Shown: one piece after another, positions 61,652 through 64,000 of the stretch | Position numbering within the stretch: the stretch's first letter is position 1 | How the letters are laid out: the number at the start of each line of letters is the position of its first letter | Assembly (NCBI GenBank): GCA_949287305.1 | Contig: CASEFX010000009.1 | Coordinates: 21,095 to 85,094, forward strand | DNA from: an uncultured Sutterella sp. | GTDB lineage: Bacteria; Pseudomonadota; Gammaproteobacteria; Burkholderiales; Burkholderiaceae_F | Direction: 5' to 3' | Length of the DNA: 64,000 bases | The notes under the pieces: model-generated | Database searches by the model: none | Told to the model about the DNA's origin: nothing | The model's input: the letters and a program-made list of their open reading frames with translations, nothing else | Program-made: the position numbers and the translations under genes

Positions 61652-61839
61652 GTTTCTTTCTCCTTTCTCAGTGCTGCGTCTCCTCCGCAAAGAGGAGACG
61701 TCTTCAGTTTTTCAGTATGCACCCGAAAGGGAGGACGGACAAGACGGATTCTTGCCGAAACTTGCCCGATCGCATCAATTTCGAAAGAGGGATGGCTCGG
61801 AGAACCTTCCCGTAAAAACGCCGGAACGCCCATGGGCGC

Positions 61840-62252
61840 TTAGGCTTTCGAAGCTCCCTCTTTTGCGTTCTCCGCTTCGGTCTTGCGGCCGAATTTGGCA
61901 CGAAGCGCCGTGATCCCCTTGATGAGGAAACCCACCAGGAAGGCGGAAACGACCGTCCCCTCGCGCACGCCCGCGACGTGTCCGAGACAGAGGTAGCCCA
62001 GAATCACGGCAAGAAGGACGAGCGTCACGTCGTTCCAGACCTTGACCGTTCCAAAACTCTTTCGGAGCACGACCGAGAAGGCGAGAACCATGCCTTCGCC
62101 CGGTTGCACGATCGTTTTGGAGGCGACCTGCCAATAGATCCCCAGCGCAAGGAAGAGGTTTCCGAGAAGACCCCAGAGAAAGCGGACCGCATAGGGATCG
62201 TCGCCGATCCAGGCCGTCCACCCCATGTGGAGGTCGATGAACGAAAGGCCTG
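61840..62252 (-). pseudogene. C-terminal fragment of a YczE/YitT-like (DUF6198) membrane protein
   Basis: About 130 residues of a polytopic membrane protein remain. The segment from GLSFIDLHMGW onward (about 62250 leftward) resembles the second half of DUF6198/YczE-type proteins, with three membrane spans and a Lys/Glu-rich tail. The N-terminal half that precedes this in intact members is absent: upstream the reading frame runs into the hairpin-bearing end of the tnpB element. An ATG at 62226 could still allow a shortened product. The missing part is not found on the other side of the element within the window. Confidence 0.6.
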
Positions 62253-62397
62253 CGCATTCCCCATTCTTTCGCGAAGCGAAAGGGTGGGGTCAAGCAGGCC
62301 GCGCGTAAGCGCGAAAATCTTGTGAGACACCTAGTTCCAAATCTCACAGAAATGTGCGATACTCCGTAATCGCAACTGTTCCAATTGATTCCGAGGC

Positions 62398-63762
62398 ATC
62401 AGCTACGGTTACCGCTTTCCCGCCGAATTCGTCAACAAGACGTCTTCCGAAGTCTACTTTACGTGGTCGGCGGCGCAGGCGCTCGTCTATAACGTCAAGG
62501 TTCAGGAAGCTCATTACCACTATAGGTTTTACCAAGTCTTCGGAGGGGATATTCCGAAGGCGGATCAGAAGTATTCGCACCTGCTTACAGATCCCTATAC
62601 GAAGAAGCGCTATATCGAGTGGCTGGAGGATGTTCCCGGAGAGGTACTGCGAAACGGAGCGGTGCTCTATATCAAGGCGGTCAGTGGTGCGAAATCCGGA
62701 TTGACGAAGAAACCGAAAACCAAACGCATCAAAGCCGCCGACAGAAGTCTCTGGCTTACATCGGAACTCTTCACGATCAAAGATCTTGGCGGCAGATGGT
62801 ATGAACTCATTCTTGTTGTGGGTAAGTACCGGCGTCAGGTGGCGCGTATCCGTTTCAAGGCGCACCGTTCTTTTGAAATGCCGAACTCCGTCCATGTCAA
62901 GACGAAAGGGAGCAGGCTCTTTGTTTCCTTCAGTTCGCCTGAAGCATCTGATGAAAACCGTTTTCCCGAGACGGAGGACGAGATTCGTGCCCGCCTGAGA
63001 ATGCAGACGCCCGAAGAACTTTTGGCGCGTACGATCGGTTGCGACAGAGGCATTGTGACGCCCCTGCAGACGCAAACGGAGGGCTTTGGTCTCAAGCGCA
63101 TTGAAAAGAAGCGTATGTGCGCCAAGGACAAGCGCATCAAGAGGCTCCAAAAGAAACTTTCGCGGCAAGAACGGGACAGCAAGGGAAGTCGCAAAACGAG
63201 CCGCAAAATCAACGATGCTCATACGTACGGGCGCAATGTTCGGGAAAACTTTGCGCACCAGACTTCGCATGCTCTCGTTTCCAATTCCGATGCGGATGTG
63301 ATCGCCTTTGAAGATCTGAAAATCAAGAACATGATGGCCGCTCCCAAGCCGAAGTACGACGAGGCGGGCAAACCTCTGCCCAACGGACGAGCCGCGGCGG
63401 CGGGCCTTCATAAAGCGATCCAATACGAGGGCATGTGGGGTCGCACTTTGACTTATGCCCAATACAAGGCGCTGAGACACGGAAAACTCGTCGTTACCGT
63501 GCCGGCCGCCTACAGCAGTCAGCAATGCCCGAAATGCGGGCACACACACAGCAGCAACCGCCCTGAACAGGCGCTCTTTGCTTGCACGAACCCCGACTGC
63601 CGATTCAATGAGGATCATCAATATACTGCTGATCAAGTCGCAGCGATGAACATCGCGTCGCGGGCAGTGAAGCAGATTTTTGATGACCAACAGAAGTCCA
63701 AAGAGCAAAAGCGCCTCTTGCGCATGCGCAAAAAAAGGCGAATCGATCGAAGGACAAGGTAG
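62398..63762 (+). CDS. tnpB: TnpB RNA-guided nuclease-like protein, no standard start codon at its natural N-terminus
   Basis: The frame is open from 62389 to the stop at 63762. Family homology begins at about 62401 (SYGYRFP, the usual TnpB N-terminus), but the codon where ATG is expected (62398) is ATC; the first conventional start is GTG at 62662, which would delete 88 residues. The RuvC residues are intact: GCDRG (Asp), AFEDL (Glu) and TADQVAAMNI (Asp). The zinc finger CPKCG...CTNPDC is complete. From ATC the product would be 454 residues, normal for TnpB. It may use a non-standard start or have been silenced by one substitution. Confidence 0.75.
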   Translation: MSYGYRFPAEFVNKTSSEVYFTWSAAQALVYNVKVQEAHYHYRFYQVFGGDIPKADQKYSHLLTDPYTKKRYIEWLEDVPGEVLRNGAVLYIKAVSGAKSGLTKKPKTKRIKAADRSLWLTSELFTIKDLGGRWYELILVVGKYRRQVARIRFKAHRSFEMPNSVHVKTKGSRLFVSFSSPEASDENRFPETEDEIRARLRMQTPEELLARTIGCDRGIVTPLQTQTEGFGLKRIEKKRMCAKDKRIKRLQKKLSRQERDSKGSRKTSRKINDAHTYGRNVRENFAHQTSHALVSNSDADVIAFEDLKIKNMMAAPKPKYDEAGKPLPNGRAAAAGLHKAIQYEGMWGRTLTYAQYKALRHGKLVVTVPAAYSSQQCPKCGHTHSSNRPEQALFACTNPDCRFNEDHQYTADQVAAMNIASRAVKQIFDDQQKSKEQKRLLRMRKKRRIDRRTR

Positions 63763-63900
63763 GGGTGGGACGCCCCGAACCATGATGCGTTCCGACGAAG
63801 TCGGAGCTGCGAAGCCGGCGGAGCCTAAGCCGGACACGGGAAATCTTCCTGTGTCCACCTAGCCTAGATTTTTCATCCCCTGGTTACAGCAAGGGGGTGC
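63763..63900 (+). ncRNA. Candidate omega/reRNA scaffold after tnpB
   Basis: The 140 nt after the tnpB stop hold a series of hairpins: TCCGAC/GTCGGA (63791-63805), GGACAC-GGGAA with TTCC-TGTGTCC (63832-63856, 11 bp, 3-nt loop) and CCCCT/AGGGG (63877-63896). In this family the guide RNA is made from the 3' end of tnpB and the right end. No guide boundary can be fixed. Confidence 0.45.
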
Positions 63901-63913
63901 AGAGCCAACATGG

Positions 63914-63947
63914 GCCGCTCGGATAACCTCGAGCGGCTTATTTTTTT
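63914..63947 (+). terminator. Intrinsic terminator downstream of the tnpB element
   Basis: GCCGCTCG (63914-63921) pairs perfectly with CGAGCGGC (63930-63937), followed by TTATTTTTTT. Confidence 0.82.
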
Positions 63948-64000
63948 ACAGGCCTGAAAATATTTTAGAGAACAGGTAAATCACCAAGAAAAGGCCTGTA
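63947..64000. repeat. Inverted repeat at the window edge
   Basis: TACAGGCCT (63947-63955) and AGGCCTGTA (63992-64000) form a perfect 9-bp inverted repeat around an AT-rich 36-bp core. No gene is visible in this stretch and its context lies beyond the window. Confidence 0.5.

Larger units (their letters stand above)
62256..63905 (+). mobile_element. IS605-family element carrying tnpB only (IS1341 type)
   Basis: The element consists of a left hairpin (62259-62289, 14-bp imperfect stem with G-T pairs), the tnpB frame and a structured 3' tail with further hairpins. There is no tnpA, no terminal inverted repeat and no obvious target duplication, all as expected of IS200/IS605 relatives. The boundaries are approximate, set by the outermost hairpins. 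It abuts a truncated membrane-protein gene on the left. Confidence 0.6.

Noticed and set aside
62354..62704. A separate 116-codon protein at the start of the tnpB element
   Set aside because: It is in another frame over sequence whose correct reading gives the TnpB N-terminal domain.

Overview
The window reads as a chromosomal segment of a high-GC, anaerobic, respiring Gram-negative bacterium. Several things point to a gut betaproteobacterium of the Sutterellaceae type: a Burkholderiales-style trimeric porin, LpxA/LpxB, TonB/ExbB/ExbD, an OmpR/EnvZ pair, C4-dicarboxylate carriers, several fumarate-reductase-like periplasmic flavoproteins, a DMSO-reductase-type molybdoenzyme, and no sugar catabolism. 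The family assignment is an inference from gene content; no marker gene was searched.

Layout. 1-6961 carries a partial M3 peptidase, the DcuC carrier, a complete PepF paralogue, a porin and an M20 peptidase, which together suggest peptide and dicarboxylate use. 7042-9476 holds an orphan secreted protein, an AT-rich block of 24-bp tandem repeats and a DUF4143 ATPase that looks acquired. 9619-12645 is dmsAB without dmsC. 12769-19124 (minus strand) has an alcohol dehydrogenase, an RNA methyltransferase, rnhB, lpxB, lpxA and an orphan membrane-anchored protein. 19441-25098 has an aldo/keto reductase, rpsB-tsf, a DASS carrier and map. 25200-31016 has a Crp-type regulator, two divergent fumarate-reductase-like flavoproteins and a D-threonine-aldolase-like enzyme. 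31083-32749 is an ABC exporter pair.

The most notable region is 32815-42756. Ten minus-strand genes lie behind one promoter with a strong Fur box: a HutW/ChuW-like radical SAM enzyme (anaerobic heme degradation), a TonB-dependent receptor, a complete ECF-type importer (S, T and fused A components), a HutX/ChuX-like heme carrier, a flavodoxin, and ExbB, ExbD and TonB. Read together they form a self-contained, iron-regulated system that could import heme through both membranes and open the ring without oxygen. The ECF importer takes the place normally held by a BtuCD-type heme ABC transporter, and this is the best candidate for an undescribed variant.

43137-53207 is mostly housekeeping: carbonic anhydrase, a YoaE-like membrane protein, tRNA-Gly(TCC), an Hcr-like reductase, tsaB-rimI-udg, an OmpR/EnvZ pair with a terminator-like hairpin between the genes, and a fused IspDF. 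53326-56959 has a split flavocytochrome c (tetraheme cytochrome plus Tat-exported flavoprotein) divergent from a FadL-type porin. 57091-61651 has mfd and a DUF362 protein. The right end holds a truncated YczE-like membrane gene beside a tnpB-only IS605-family element. Its nuclease residues are intact but its ATG is missing, and it is followed by a structured tail that could be its guide RNA.
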